Positions 1-11,108 of a stretch of 64,000 nucleotides of DNA are shown here, one piece after another. Every line of letters begins with the position of its first letter. Within the stretch, counting starts at the first letter, position 1. The translations under genes and the position numbers were made by a program. Source of the stretch: Pyrenopolyporus hunteri (lineage: Eukaryota; Ascomycota; Sordariomycetes; Xylariales; Hypoxylaceae); contig CADCXC010000038.1 in NCBI GenBank assembly GCA_902806595.1, forward strand, positions 1,612,001 to 1,676,000. Direction: 5' to 3'. A model generated the notes under the pieces. It was given only the letters and a program-made list of their open reading frames with translations. It made no database searches and had not been told where the DNA came from.

Positions 1-4
1 TGAA

Positions 5-2774
5 ATGGGGAAGAAAGGCCCTTCCAAGAAAGAAAAGGCTATCCGTATCTCGATCCACTGTATGCACGTTCAACTTTTACTCTGGCACAACGCGATACGA
101 AATTCTTGGCTGTGTGATACGGAAGTTCAAGCCATTATGATCTCACACCTACCCCCAAGACTCTGGGAGGAAGTAGATCGGTGGAGACGGAACAGTGGCT
201 TAGATACCCCCGAAGACGTCTCGCAGAAGTCTACCAGGGCCCAGGCGAGTTCAAAGGCTAGTTCAAAGGGGAAGGGAAAGCAGCGCGCCTCGGCATTAAC
301 GAGGAATTGGAGTAGTGCTGCAGATCGACTCGAGAAAGGCGTCCCTGACGTAAGCCATGGCGATCCCTTATTGAGACTCATGAAATGCCTTGTATCATGG
401 TGGAAACAAAGGTTTCGAATTACCAGCCCTGGGCTCCGGAAGTGCGGCTACATGAGTGCCAGAAGGTTGGGCAAATGGACATCGAGCTTTGAAAAGGAAG
501 GCCATGATCCGGAACGTTTCGGAGAACGAATCAAGGATGTCGAGGAATTTAGACAACGCGCCCAGGATTGCACCGGTAGTCGCGACGTCGGATCACAGCT
601 ATTTACGGCGTTGTTACGTGGTCTCGGACTTGAGGCGCGAATGGTAGCGAACCTTCAACCACTTGGATTTGGCTGGAGCAGGGTCGAGGAGGCAGACGAT
701 GAAGCTGATACGATGAAGGCTCAAGTAGACACTAAAATGTCTACTGAGCCAACATCAAAGAAGTCAACCGGGAAAAAGAAGAGCCCGGTCAAACCCGCAA
801 GCCGCCGAGTGAAGAAGAACGACAAGACTGCCCTAAAGATGGATTTAGATGAGTCCGATGAATATGCCGACCCCCTAACGGACGATAGCGACGACGACTC
901 ATCGGTAATCGACATTACGGATTCAAACCGCCCAAAACAAGCGGAGACACGAGCTTACGATAAAGATCTTGAATTTCCCTATTATTGGACTGAGGTTCTA
1001 TCGCCAGTGACGAAAAAATTCCTTCCGGTGGATCCCCTCGTAAAATCCGTCGTTGCCAGCAGCAGAGATCTAGTCGAGGCCCTAGAACCGCGAGGCGGTA
1101 AAGCGGATAAAGCGAAGCAAGTTATAGCGTACTGCGTCGGCTTCTCCCAAGATGACACCGCCAAGGACGTTACCGTACGATATTTAAAGAAAAACATATT
1201 CCCTGGCAAAACGAAGGGGTTCAGAATGCCTGAAGAGAAGATACCAGTCTATAATAAACACGGCAAGGTTAAGAGATATGACCAATTTGACTGGTTCAAG
1301 TCGGTCATGCGAGGATATGTCCGGGGTGATAAGAAGCACCCCCTCACCGAAGTAGACGAGGAAGAGGACTCCGTTGATCTCAAGCCGGCGATACCAGAAA
1401 AGAAAGAAGTTAAGGAGGGAGAAGAGACGTTACAGTACTACAAGACCTCAAAGGAGTATGTCCTAGAACGTCATCTCAAGCGCGAAGAAGCTCTGCTTCC
1501 CGATGCCACTCCCGTTAAGGTTTTCCGGAATAAAGGGAAAGCATCCAAGGTTGAGGAGGAAAACGTATATCTTCGAAAGGACGTCGTGTCAGTGAAGAGT
1601 GCCGAGACATGGCACAAGCAAGGCCGCGCTCCTATAGAAGGGGTCGAGCCACTCAAGCACGCTCCTTACCGTGCGGCGACAACTAATAGACGAAGAGAAA
1701 TTGCCGAGGCCGAAAGGGCAACGGGACAGAAAGTCATGCAACCTTTGTACAGTTTCGAGCAGACGGACTGGATTATACCACCACCTATCCAAAACGGCAT
1801 AATTCCGAAGAACGAATACGGGTATGTTACTATTCTGTCGGTAGCACGATTGAGGCTGACATCAACATAGGAACATCGATATGTTCGTGGAACACATGTG
1901 TCCAGAAGGTGAGTCGGTCAGTACAACTTATAGATCTTTTCGATTAATGAAGTCTAGGTGCTATCCACGTCCCATATCGTGGTGTCGTCCGCGTATGCAA
2001 GCGACTAGGGATAGATTACGCGGAAGCCGTTGTTGGATTTGAATTTGGCCACCGTATGGCTGTGCCTGGTAAGTCACGTCGGGAATTCATTACATTTAAT
2101 CCTTATCGGGATTCGGCAGCTCTAGATCCTATGAATTAGAGACTAACTCCTCCTTAGTCATTCAGGGCGTGGTAATTGCTGAGGAAAACTATGAACGCGT
2201 AATGGAGGAGCTTGAAAAGGACGAAGCGGAACGGGCGAGAAAGGAAAATGAGAAGCGGCGCAAGGAGGTCTTAACCACGTGGCGAAAGTTCCTGATGGGT
2301 ATGCGAATCGCAGACAGGTTTAAGCAAGAGTATGGGTACCTCGATGAGTCTGTGGAAGTCTTCGGTCACGCTCCCGCAATTGACAAAGACTTCGAGGCAA
2401 TGCGCCAGAAAGACGAAGACATGGCCGGTGGGTTCTTGCCTGAGGGATATGAAGAAGAGGAAGCAGCCGAAGTGAACGAGGCTCCCCGTCAAACTTCTGA
2501 ATTCTTCCCCGCTGCTGAAGAGGAGGAAGACTCGGAAGAAGGAAACGATCCGTTCGAAGTAGACTACGGAAAGGGGAACGAGGGGCGGGCTCCTCCTATG
2601 AGGGAGTCCCCTAGGTCGAAAACTCCGGTCAAAGCAGCTCCTAAAAGGGCCGCCCCAAGACTCAAAGCCAAGCCGAAGCACCCCGCTCGAAGGCGGTCCC
2701 GTAGGAAACGTGCGGTATCTTCCGACGAGGACAGTGATCAAGAAGACGAATATCCAGCCTCCGGTAGTGCTTAA
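5..2774 (+). CDS. rad4: Rad4/XPC-type DNA damage recognition protein (5' partial)
   Basis: Nucleotide-excision-repair factor that recognises helix-distorting lesions, in the nucleus with Rad23. Exons join in frame as 5-1821, 1871-1908, 1958-2068 and 2158-2774, giving 860 residues. The N-terminal part has the transglutaminase-like fold pattern, with MHVQLLLWHNAIRNSW near the start and a mid-protein block ending GKTKGFRMPEEKIPVY. The beta-hairpin domains follow, including SAETWHKQGR and then, across introns 1-3, IPKNEYGNIDMFVEHMCPEG and FEFGHRMAVPVIQGVVIAEE, the classic BHD3. The C-terminus is an acidic then Lys/Arg-rich tail. In the family the MHVQ.LLWHNAIRNSW segment is internal, and the frame is open to base 2, so the true start probably lies left of the window. 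Identity is near certain; the start is not. Confidence 0.95.
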
Positions 2775-4024
2775 TAGAACATTGTGGGCCGATATTAGCC
2801 GGTGAAGTCAGCCAACTGCTACAATGGGGATCGATGAAATACAAGATCTCATCGTCGCGAGGCCAACCATATGGTGAGGGAAATAACTTCGTTGTTGCAC
2901 GAACTATCTACCTAGGTAAGTATCCAGGCCGAAGGCCTGGGTATACACACCAAATGAGGACAAAGGGACATGTGCCTCATATAGCCTATCCACGACACTC
3001 GCCGCTCTCCGCCATCCTCATACAATTATATTCATAACTCCGAGGATTAAACGTGATAACTCTTTACTATTAACTGCATAGATGACGCGTTATTTAATGT
3101 ACTACGAGCATTATCATCATGTGCCTAGATATATGAGACGCGTGTACGCCCAAGCCTCAGGACTAGATAGGTTAGGGGCTTGGATATATGAGTGGTTTGT
3201 GCAACGGTGGTGTTATTTCCCTCTCTATAAAGCTGATTCTACGACAAACATGTCCCCGGTTTCTCATAAGTACAATGCATCAACGTGTTTACGTTACGGT
3301 ATGGGATCAATGAGCAACGAGGCCGCATCGATATTTATATATCCGACCAACATTTAACTCTCTCCCCCGTCTGGATACCCCATATGAAGGGCCGCAGTTT
3401 TATGCCTCGTTATAAATCCGAATATGCAAATAACCCTAACCTTATCATAGGGGCGGTTGATGACGATAGCTCAGCAGTGACGCTGGCGTTGAGGCTATAC
3501 ACCATTTGATTACAATCTAGGACTTATCTACGAATAGGAACTGTTACTTAGGCGGATGCCATCATTGAGGCATCATTGATCAAGACCTACGTACAAGGCT
3601 CTCGAGATATATGAAGCAACCCCGCGGTCCATTCTCCACGAAGCAGCTGAACCTATCTGCCCGGTTTTTCTTTTTCTAGTCATAAAATGTTAGTATTTTT
3701 ACCTCTACCCCAATTTAGCCACTCTGTTCTACAGCATCATTCGACGCAGCGTTAGCCATGGCGTCGGTGGCGTCGGTAAAACACCATAGTTTACACGATA
3801 TCTCCTATTTTGGAGCATTTTACAACTTCCTTTTATGTATAGTCTCTTAAATAGATCATAGGATCTGGCGCTTGGGCTATAGGGGGGTATCGGAGATCTG
3901 GGATTAGTCATCTGGATCCACCACATATATGTATAGCCCTTACTGCCAGATTCCTCCTAGGGGATTCTACCATCATATATATCATATACGATCCATATCA
4001 TCCCATAGTATCTTCTCGGCTTTT
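2775..4024. other. Intergenic, no gene seen
   Basis: Convergent 3' space between rad4 and the minus-strand orphan gene. It contains only short unrelated open frames, an AT-rich tail (3640-4010) and no recognisable repeat or RNA gene. Confidence 0.6.
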
Positions 4025-5104
4025 CTAACGGGAGCAACTATTGGGAGACGCCCCCAGTCCTAGACGTTTCTGAGCCTCATCCAAGTCCAGTTGCTGAACG
4101 AGCTCGAGAACAGTCGGCGGTTCACCATGACGCGCTTCATGCGGGAGAGCCCATCTCACAACACGAGGTTCAACCGGGACATCGCTGCCCCAGGTCCTCA
4201 GGTAGTCCGCTACCGTGCCGAGCTTAATCCTGTTACGATCATTTAACTGCTCGATGCTGTCGACAGCAACAAGGTCTTCGGGAGTCTTCCCCTTTACATC
4301 CTCGCTCACGAAGGCGTCTATGGGGTCTGCCTCCTCGCCCTCGCCCGCACGGCGCTCGTACGCGGGGCCGCGCCGGTACATGCGCGCCATTTCCAGCTCG
4401 AACTCCTCCACGTCGGAGTCCCGCTCGTCGACCAGGAGCCAGTACCGCTGCAGGCGGACGTAGGGCCGGGAGAAGAAGCCGAAGAACCTGCGCGCGCCGG
4501 CGCCGTCGTCCGGGCGGATCTGCGCGAGCGCGCGGTACGCCTCGGACAGGCGCACGACGAGGTTCGGCCACCAGACCGTGCGGCCCTCCCCCGGCACGCC
4601 GTCCTCCGGGCGCTCCAGGATCCGCAGGTGGTAGCTCTCGAGGAAGTGGAAGTCGACGGGCCGGTTGCCGTCGTACAGCGGGTGCACCGCCGCGTCGCGA
4701 GGCCCCGCCAGCGTCCGCCGCCGCGGGTGGCTGCCGCGCAGCCGGGCCTCCGCCCCGCCGGGCGCCGCGTACAGCCCCAGCGCCTCGAGCCGGTTCCACA
4801 CGACGCAGTCCAGCTCCGACGCCCGGTGCGTGTACGGCGCCGCCCCGAGGCGCCGGATCGTCCGCCGCAGGTGCTGCGGCGCCGACGCCCGGTGGTAGAA
4901 TTGCAGGTACAGGAGCAGCGGGTGGTGCAGCGCGGCCTCGAGCGGGCGGTCCACCTCGTACTCGGCCGGCCGCTCGGTCTCGCCTTCGGCCGGCCTCGTG
5001 GTCGCGTACTCGTATGGCCGCTCGGTCTCGCTTTCGGTTGGCCTGGGGATCGCGTACTCGTATGGCCGGGCGGTCTCGCGCTGCTGTTCGTTATTTTCCG
5101 CCAT
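4025..5104 (-). CDS. Orphan protein, GC-rich, N-terminal 16-residue repeats
   Basis: I do not recognise this 359-residue intronless frame. It starts MAENNEQQRETARPYEYA. Residues about 12-50 are an imperfect tandem repeat of roughly 16 residues (pattern RPYEYA..RP.E.ETE; 48-bp DNA period around 4955-5075). A globular-looking middle (about residues 55-245) is rich in Arg, Leu, Tyr and Trp, with segments such as RRFFGFFSRPYVRLQRYWLL. The charged C-terminal third contains DLVAVDSIEQLNDRNRIKLG. There is no signal peptide or membrane segment. The middle (4320-4960) is strikingly GC-rich compared with both flanks. Long overlapping frames on the other strand are by-products of that composition. A real gene is likely because the long frame has an ordered protein-like composition; the function is unknown. 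Confidence 0.7.
   Translation of the reverse strand: MAENNEQQRETARPYEYAIPRPTESETERPYEYATTRPAEGETERPAEYEVDRPLEAALHHPLLLYLQFYHRASAPQHLRRTIRRLGAAPYTHRASELDCVVWNRLEALGLYAAPGGAEARLRGSHPRRRTLAGPRDAAVHPLYDGNRPVDFHFLESYHLRILERPEDGVPGEGRTVWWPNLVVRLSEAYRALAQIRPDDGAGARRFFGFFSRPYVRLQRYWLLVDERDSDVEEFELEMARMYRRGPAYERRAGEGEEADPIDAFVSEDVKGKTPEDLVAVDSIEQLNDRNRIKLGTVADYLRTWGSDVPVEPRVVRWALPHEARHGEPPTVLELVQQLDLDEAQKRLGLGASPNSCSR
5020..5069. repeat. 48-bp imperfect tandem repeat inside orphan gene
   Basis: Between about 4955 and 5075 the block ACTCGTATGGCCG followed by CTCGGTCTCGC recurs with a period near 48 bp. It encodes the RPYEYA-type repeats of the minus-strand gene. The period is a multiple of three, so copy-number change would keep the frame. 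Confidence 0.6.
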
Positions 5105-6505
5105 TTCGGGTGTGGGATATACTGTTTCTGTAGGTAGATAGGTAGGTAGGTTAACTAAGTAGTTTGCTGTTCACGTAGGTATATTTTCAAAACGGATAGT
5201 GCGTTTAAAGATGCTGTTTAATCTAGAAAAAGGAGCACGTTAAGTTATGCTTGTGTGTTCTGACTTCTAACCATGCTATGAACGGCCGTCTCCCGAGTAT
5301 GATAAATACCAACTGCGAGCCGCTGTGTGAGAGAAAACAATATATTGTTATGTGTCTAGCTCTCTTGTTTATTAACAATACCTATTCGTATCTGCTCGTA
5401 TTAGTTGTTTTTCTATGTAGTGTTGTTAGGAGGATCTGAACTTACGAGACAATATCTTTTGTCGTGAATTGCTAGGTATACCCGGGCTTCTAGTCTGGTT
5501 CGTTCTAGCCTCAAGGACATGGCGACTAAGTTGTTTTCTCGCGATAGTCTGTTTCGAGACGGGTGTAGCCCAGAGTCTTATCGGCGTCTAATTACACCAT
5601 GCTACGGATCGTAATGGTTTTACATTACGGCGACTGTGGGATCTGCTTTCTCAGCCCTACTACTTTGCTGCATCTAACCCCTTAAGAGTAAGCGGATTGT
5701 AATCGAGTTTCGGAGGCAGAGTTAAAGCTAGCATTCTGGTTCACATGGGACCCCTATGTAGGTAGGGTTAGCTTCTTTTTGACTACATTTACATTGTAGA
5801 CAGCGCGCTTTAACTCATCTCGTTTAAATACATTACGGCGAATCGAAACCTCCCTGGCGATACCTACGCTCACCCTATATGTAGCCGACTTAAACATGTC
5901 GAGGGACAGATCCTTGATAGAATATTCCATCTCTTCGATCCTAGTCATAGCGCGAATGATTCTTCCAAGGAAAATCCCGAACTCCATATAATGTGGTTGC
6001 TAGAATCTGCCTTCAATAGGTCCTCTTGCTAACAAATTCTCACCCCCATCTGGCTGGACACTTCTGTGAATGGCACACACCAAGAAGTGGGGCCTGCCTC
6101 CGAGGAATACGAGGCCGAAGTGTTCCGTAAGGAGGGAGTTAAGCCCGAAGGAAAATCTATTCCGGGTATCAAATAAGAGTGCCAATAACTCTCCCCCGCT
6201 CTCTGCCTCAATAAAGGGGCACTCGACCGGCTCAAACTCATCTTACACGGCATCACAAGGTTCGTCCGTTGTAGATCCGATACAATCAATCATCCTCCGC
6301 GTCTGAGTCAAGGTCTTCCCTCACCCTTGACCTGCTAGTTTGCGTGTTCCAGCCTGTGAGAGTGCCTCAGCAATAGCGACGAGGCTAAGACATGGGGTTG
6401 GCTGTGAGTGATTACGTGTTTAGTAGGTATGTAATCCAAGTGGGTGACTTCGTCATTATTCATGTCCTCCCGGTGACGTCTTATTCCAAATGCAATAAGA
6501 CAAAC
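5105..6505. other. Intergenic, possible decayed coding traces
   Basis: No intact gene. Two stretches look protein-like: minus-strand 5754-5987 (77 codons from ATG, EFGIFLGRIIRAMTRIEEME), and a plus-strand open stretch 6033-6176 reading ASEEYEAEVFRKEGVKPEGK before a stop. Neither has a convincing partner exon, so they may be relics or chance. Confidence 0.4.
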
Positions 6506-8123
6506 TCATTCGGTTCCGCTCGCTGGTCGCGAGCGTTGCGCGACTACTTCCCGCGCGTAAAATTCGACGAGCATTGTAGCATAGGCTTCTAGATCCTCAA
6601 CTGGTACGGCAAGTCGGAAATCGTTCAAAAGGAGGAATTGGAGCTCGAGATGGTTGAGCTCAGCTAGAGGTAGACCACCAACCTATGGGCGTACGTATTA
6701 GCTTGAACTGGACAAGAAGGACGCAAATACAAGAAGCATAGTGGGGGGAGGTTGGATGTGGATATATTAAGGAAGACTGGAGGCGTCACAAGAAGGGAGA
6801 CTTGTTGTAACAACATACCTTAGCGTATCTCGAATTGGTGTAGAAAACATCCGAGAAGAATTTGCTTGCACATGTAACACCGGCAATGATTAGGCGGTGT
6901 ATGTTGAAGCTGTCCACAACAAAATAAGTGGCTGATGTAGTAGGCGGTGGCGGCGGCGGTGGTGCTTTGGCTCGCTTTTCTACGTTCCTCTTACCCCTCG
7001 TTTTCTCGCCAGGATCATCATCGGCTAGGTCGGATTCTGTCCCATCGCTGTCGTCGCTGTTCTGGTCTCTCATCTCTCTATCGGTCGTCTGGCCAGCAAG
7101 CTGCACCCCTCCCGTCGGTCCTTGAATTTGCGACTGCCTCCGCGCTGCCTCCGCCTCCATTACCATAGTATTAACACGCTCCGTCATTCGATCGAAGTAA
7201 ACTAGAAGGCTTAAGAACACCTCGTATGTAGTTGGGCAGTACTTATGGATCCTGCTCAAATAACTCAGGATCGTGATCGCCGGGACGTTTTTACCATGGA
7301 AAGCGAGAACGGAGCTGCTGAGCGGGCTCATCGATGTGCCTTCGCTGTTGTGGGTAGCCGCGGTTTGCTGGTGGGTGGCATTTCGGTGTAAGGCGTCGTG
7401 CTGAAGGTCGTTGGTGGTGGTAATCTTTGTTAGGAGAGCCGCGACCATTTCAATGATGTCGCCTATGGGCATTTGACTGATCTCATACTTCATCGCCTGA
7501 AGCGGGGGGTCGTTCAATATGCCTGGCCCATTGCCCCCGTTCATCAGATCGGCCCGAGCAAGGCTTTGGATGTGCGCGAGGTCGCGGACATAGACGGTAT
7601 GCCCTTGCGAAGAAGTTGGCGTGCTATCGCCATGGACTCGCGGGGTGGGGGACTTGTATGTGTCGGAATTGGGGGAAGGCTGCTGCTGCTGGGTAGGCGT
7701 AGGGATAGAGTTGTTGGGTGCCGCAGAGGTTTGAGTTTCCGATGCCATGTATTCAGATGCCGGACTCCTCGCATTCTGTGCTCTTACGCGTGCAGAAGCG
7801 GGGTTCGGCGAAGAGGAATCGGGTGGCGTGGGAAACCTGGAGGCTCCTCCAGTCGATGAGATGTATTTTTGTTCCGCCCCTGCCTCGGTAGACTCCCAGG
7901 ATCGTTTGGAAGGTGTCGCGCTCGGCGCGGTAGTTCGGTATGATGCTGCGGAGACGGTGGGCGAATATACTTTTTGAGATGCTGCGTCGCGCGGTCGGTT
8001 TCGCGAATCTGATCGGTACGAAGATTCGCGAGGCCGCGAGTGTTCGTGTGTTAGGCCCGAAGCTGCAATCATATTATGGAGGCGCGTGTGATCTGTAACG
8101 AAATCTCCGATTATAGCGGCCAT
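6506..8123 (-). CDS. preg: PREG/Pho80-type PHO cyclin
   Basis: Cyclin partner of a Pho85/PGOV-type kinase; in Neurospora, PREG represses the phosphate-acquisition regulator NUC-1. Exons on the minus strand are 8123-6819 and 6682-6506, with intron 6818-6683 (GTATGT donor, GCTAAT branch, ATAG acceptor), giving 493 residues. The N-terminal half is Ser/Pro/Gln-rich and disordered. The cyclin box starts near residue 220 (PIGDIIEMVAALL) and continues ILSYLSRIHKYCPTTYEVFL, then FNIHRLIIAGVTCASKFFSD, VFYTNSRYAKV, and across the intron GGLPLAELNHLELQFLLLND. An acidic plus poly-Pro insertion of about 70 residues splits the box. Reading on without splicing would stop nine residues past SRYAKV and lose the last helices. 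Length is close to the known fungal PREG. Confidence 0.9.
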
Positions 8124-8330
8124 CGCATCGTCTGGTGGGGGAAAGATAACAAGTATAGTCTAGTCGGTTGGGTTGGTTATTATGCGAAGAGAGAGGCGGG
8201 TTTCGCAAGAGTCAAAATGTAAGTATCAAGCCTGAGAGAAACGGAGATCCAAGTTAGTAAACCATTCTATCATATCGATCTGCGCGTTGCGGTTGAGTTT
8301 ATCTATTCGGGAACAAAGGCGAAAACCAAC

Positions 8331-8349
8331 TCAGCTCAGCTCAGCTCAG
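8331..8349. repeat. Short tandem repeat (TCAGC)n
   Basis: Four direct copies of TCAGC in the region upstream of the PREG cyclin gene, about 210 bp from its start codon. Confidence 0.8.
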
Positions 8350-10744
8350 TGACGCCAGGTAGCCAGTCGGTCAGCGGTTCGGGGACTTGGATTCTGGCTG
8401 CTTGGCCTTTCCTTGCTTCGCCTTCGCCAGAAGAGAGTGATCTGGGTCCGGAGTGGGGAAAAACGGGTAAACAAGAAAATGTTCGGGCCACAATCTCGAC
8501 AGCCCAACGATCCAGGACGAGACAGATAAGCCCAAAATAGTGGCACAGCCATATGTCACTGCGGTTCCAAGTGGCAACATTCACTATAGCAAAAGCACCC
8601 GTGGAAAGAGAGGTGAGGGAGGTGGAAAAAAGAAAGAAAACAAAATAAAATAGGATAGAATGGCAATTGTTTGCACTGAAAGGTTTGCTCAATGAACGGC
8701 TGCCACAGGTGTAGCCTGGCGATGTTGAAAAAGGCATGACTAGGTCGAATAGGTAGAGAGATGGATGTCCACCTCGTATGATTAGACGTGTAGATGTAGC
8801 ACCAACTCTAGCCTCACTGACCAACAAGGCACATGTCACAGATTTCTTCGTGTCCCCAGTATCCGTAGCTGGCTGAAACTACCAACAGCGCTTGTAAAAT
8901 AAGAAGCGGAGTGAATAGTATCTGATTGAAAGCAACAAGGGGATTGAGAATAGGGTGAGAAGAGTTTGCGTCTGGATAAGACGGGCGATGGAGACGAATA
9001 ATCCCGTGCGCGCGCGGGGGACGACGATAGTGAGAAGAAGACGAGAGCCGAAAATCAGAATGCTTACCTATTTTAATGCTAGTCGCGATGAGGCTACAAG
9101 CATTGGCTTTGTCGGTCACTACCGATGGAAAGTTTCGAAAGTTTCGATGCGAACCAACGTGTCCCGCCGATAGATCAGCACGGATTACCAAAGGACAACG
9201 CAATGACGGCTTCGAAATACTCGGAGGGGAAAAAAAAAAAAAGACGTCGGGAAGGGTGCGACGGCAGAAATAAAAAGATTAGCGGTTGGTAGGTATCAAT
9301 GCGTTCCGGTCGCAACGGGGAAATAAGATTACGATGGATGTGCCTGTGACGCGACCATCATACACCTAGCAGGATTTATAAATGTTATCAACCTTTGATG
9401 AGTGCGCGCGACGATTGAGAAGAGTTTGGGTTTCTTGATTGTCCTGCTTGATCTTGAAGTTGCAGTCGTGGCTGTAATTGTAGTTGAAGTTGTAGTTGTT
9501 GTAGTTTTTAATCGCAGGTTTCGTCGCAGTCGTAGTAAGTTAATACGTAAAGGCCAGGCAAGGTAAAGTTAATAGGCTAGTGGTTGGGGGGCAGTTAGTT
9601 TCAAGTTACAGGTGGCGGCGGCGAAGATTGATACGACAGATAGAGCAGGCATATACGTCAAAGCCTCAGATCCAATGTCTCGGCGTTGTGGCCAGGGTGT
9701 GCTTGCTTGCTGATAGGGCGCTTGGACTGCGTCGTAGTACCGACGATTGATTTTGACGTCTAGGTACCTACGGTAGGTGGGCAGGTACCCTGTACCGGGC
9801 GGGACGGAGAGTAAAATGGTAAAATGGCCTAAGCGGGAGCGATGGCCAAGTAAAAAAGTGTAAAGAGTACCTGTATACACGGCAACGTCGACCTGTACAT
9901 GTATACTTGAATGCAGTGTAGCTCAGGAAAACAATAATAATCAAAATAACAATAATAATAAAATCAATAATGGTTGCCGTCCTCCGTTTGTGTGTGCTTC
10001 ATTCAGATCAGCCCGGCGTTATTAAAATAAGTAAAACAGCAAAAGCCACAGCATGTTCTCTTCCCGTTCCTTAAATGAGCCCCAAATTCACAAAAGCAAG
10101 CAGCGGGAGAAGCAATAAACAGTTACGAGGGCCAGGACTTAGGAAATAAGGGATGATGGCCAAATTTTAACAGGGACACAGCGGCTGCAGATAAAAGCGA
10201 CTAAAATGAATAAAAAATAAAAAATAACATATCAAGTTGGAAGGGGGAAAAGGGGGGGTGTGGGAGATGATGAGATGGCGTGCGATAGGCTGAAGATCGA
10301 CTCTTGTGGAAGATGACAAGTCTTGTTGGCGCATTTCCTTCGAGCCCGTCTCTCATCGCTCCCGAGATTTTCCTTCCATTCACTCGTCTAGCACGTGTTT
10401 GCAACGCTTAGGATGGGTGGACGGGCGGACGAGATCCCACCAGAAGCCGGCCCCAGAACTGCAAGGTAATAAAGGTACACGTACCTTAATTGCATCTTGG
10501 ACGAAATGGGGAATAGCATTGAGGCGGTGCAAAATCGCGGTCAGCAACTAATGCACGGGAAGCTCCATGCTTGTTGGTCCAATTTGTAAGATTTCACAGG
10601 AAGGCGCGCACACAACAACTGCGGTAAAGAGAGAGAGGGAAAGCTTTCCTCCTTGAGGCCAATCTAAAGGAAGCCAAGGCTCTAATGAGAGAGGGCCCGT
10701 AGCTATTGCTGATAGAGGTCAGTACATGTACCTATTTGAATTAT

Positions 10745-10788
10745 AGGTTAAGTACCTAGGTATGTGGTAGGTACCTAGGTAGGTAGAG
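10745..10788. repeat. AGGTACCTA-type palindromic low-complexity cluster
   Basis: Overlapping copies of TACCTAGGTA and GTAGGTAC palindromes, one of the many intergenic clusters of this repeat in the window. Confidence 0.7.
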
Positions 10789-11063
10789 GGATACATAAAT
10801 GCAAACAAGTGAGAGGTTGTCTCCAAGTTTACGTCATGTCCAACCCCCCTAGAAACCCTCTCAGTCCAGTATAACACAAAACAAGCTGCCACCAAAGTTC
10901 ACATGCCTTTTCTTATGACTGAGCTTCGTACTACTAAGTACCTACAATAATTCAGGTGCCTACAATAAAATCTCAACTTGTGTTGGCTTCAACTTTTAAG
11001 CTATAATTGGTTTGTTACGGTCCGCTAGCTTGGGGCTGCCTATGATATTGCTACATGTAGTCT

Positions 11064-11108
11064 TTAGGTACCTAGGTAGGTATGTAGGTAGGTAGGTAGG
11101 TAGGTATA
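11064..11108. repeat. AGGTACCTA-type cluster with GTAG tandem run
   Basis: TTAGGTACCTAGGTAGG followed by five or so GTAG units. Same repeat family as near 10745. Confidence 0.7.

Noticed and set aside
4239..5137. Two long Arg/Ala/Val-rich frames overlapping the orphan gene
   Set aside because: Composition-driven shadows in the GC-rich block; the chosen frame has balanced, protein-like content.
8814..9203. Minus-strand 129-codon frame upstream of the PREG cyclin gene
   Set aside because: Unstructured composition, no domain, no splice partner.
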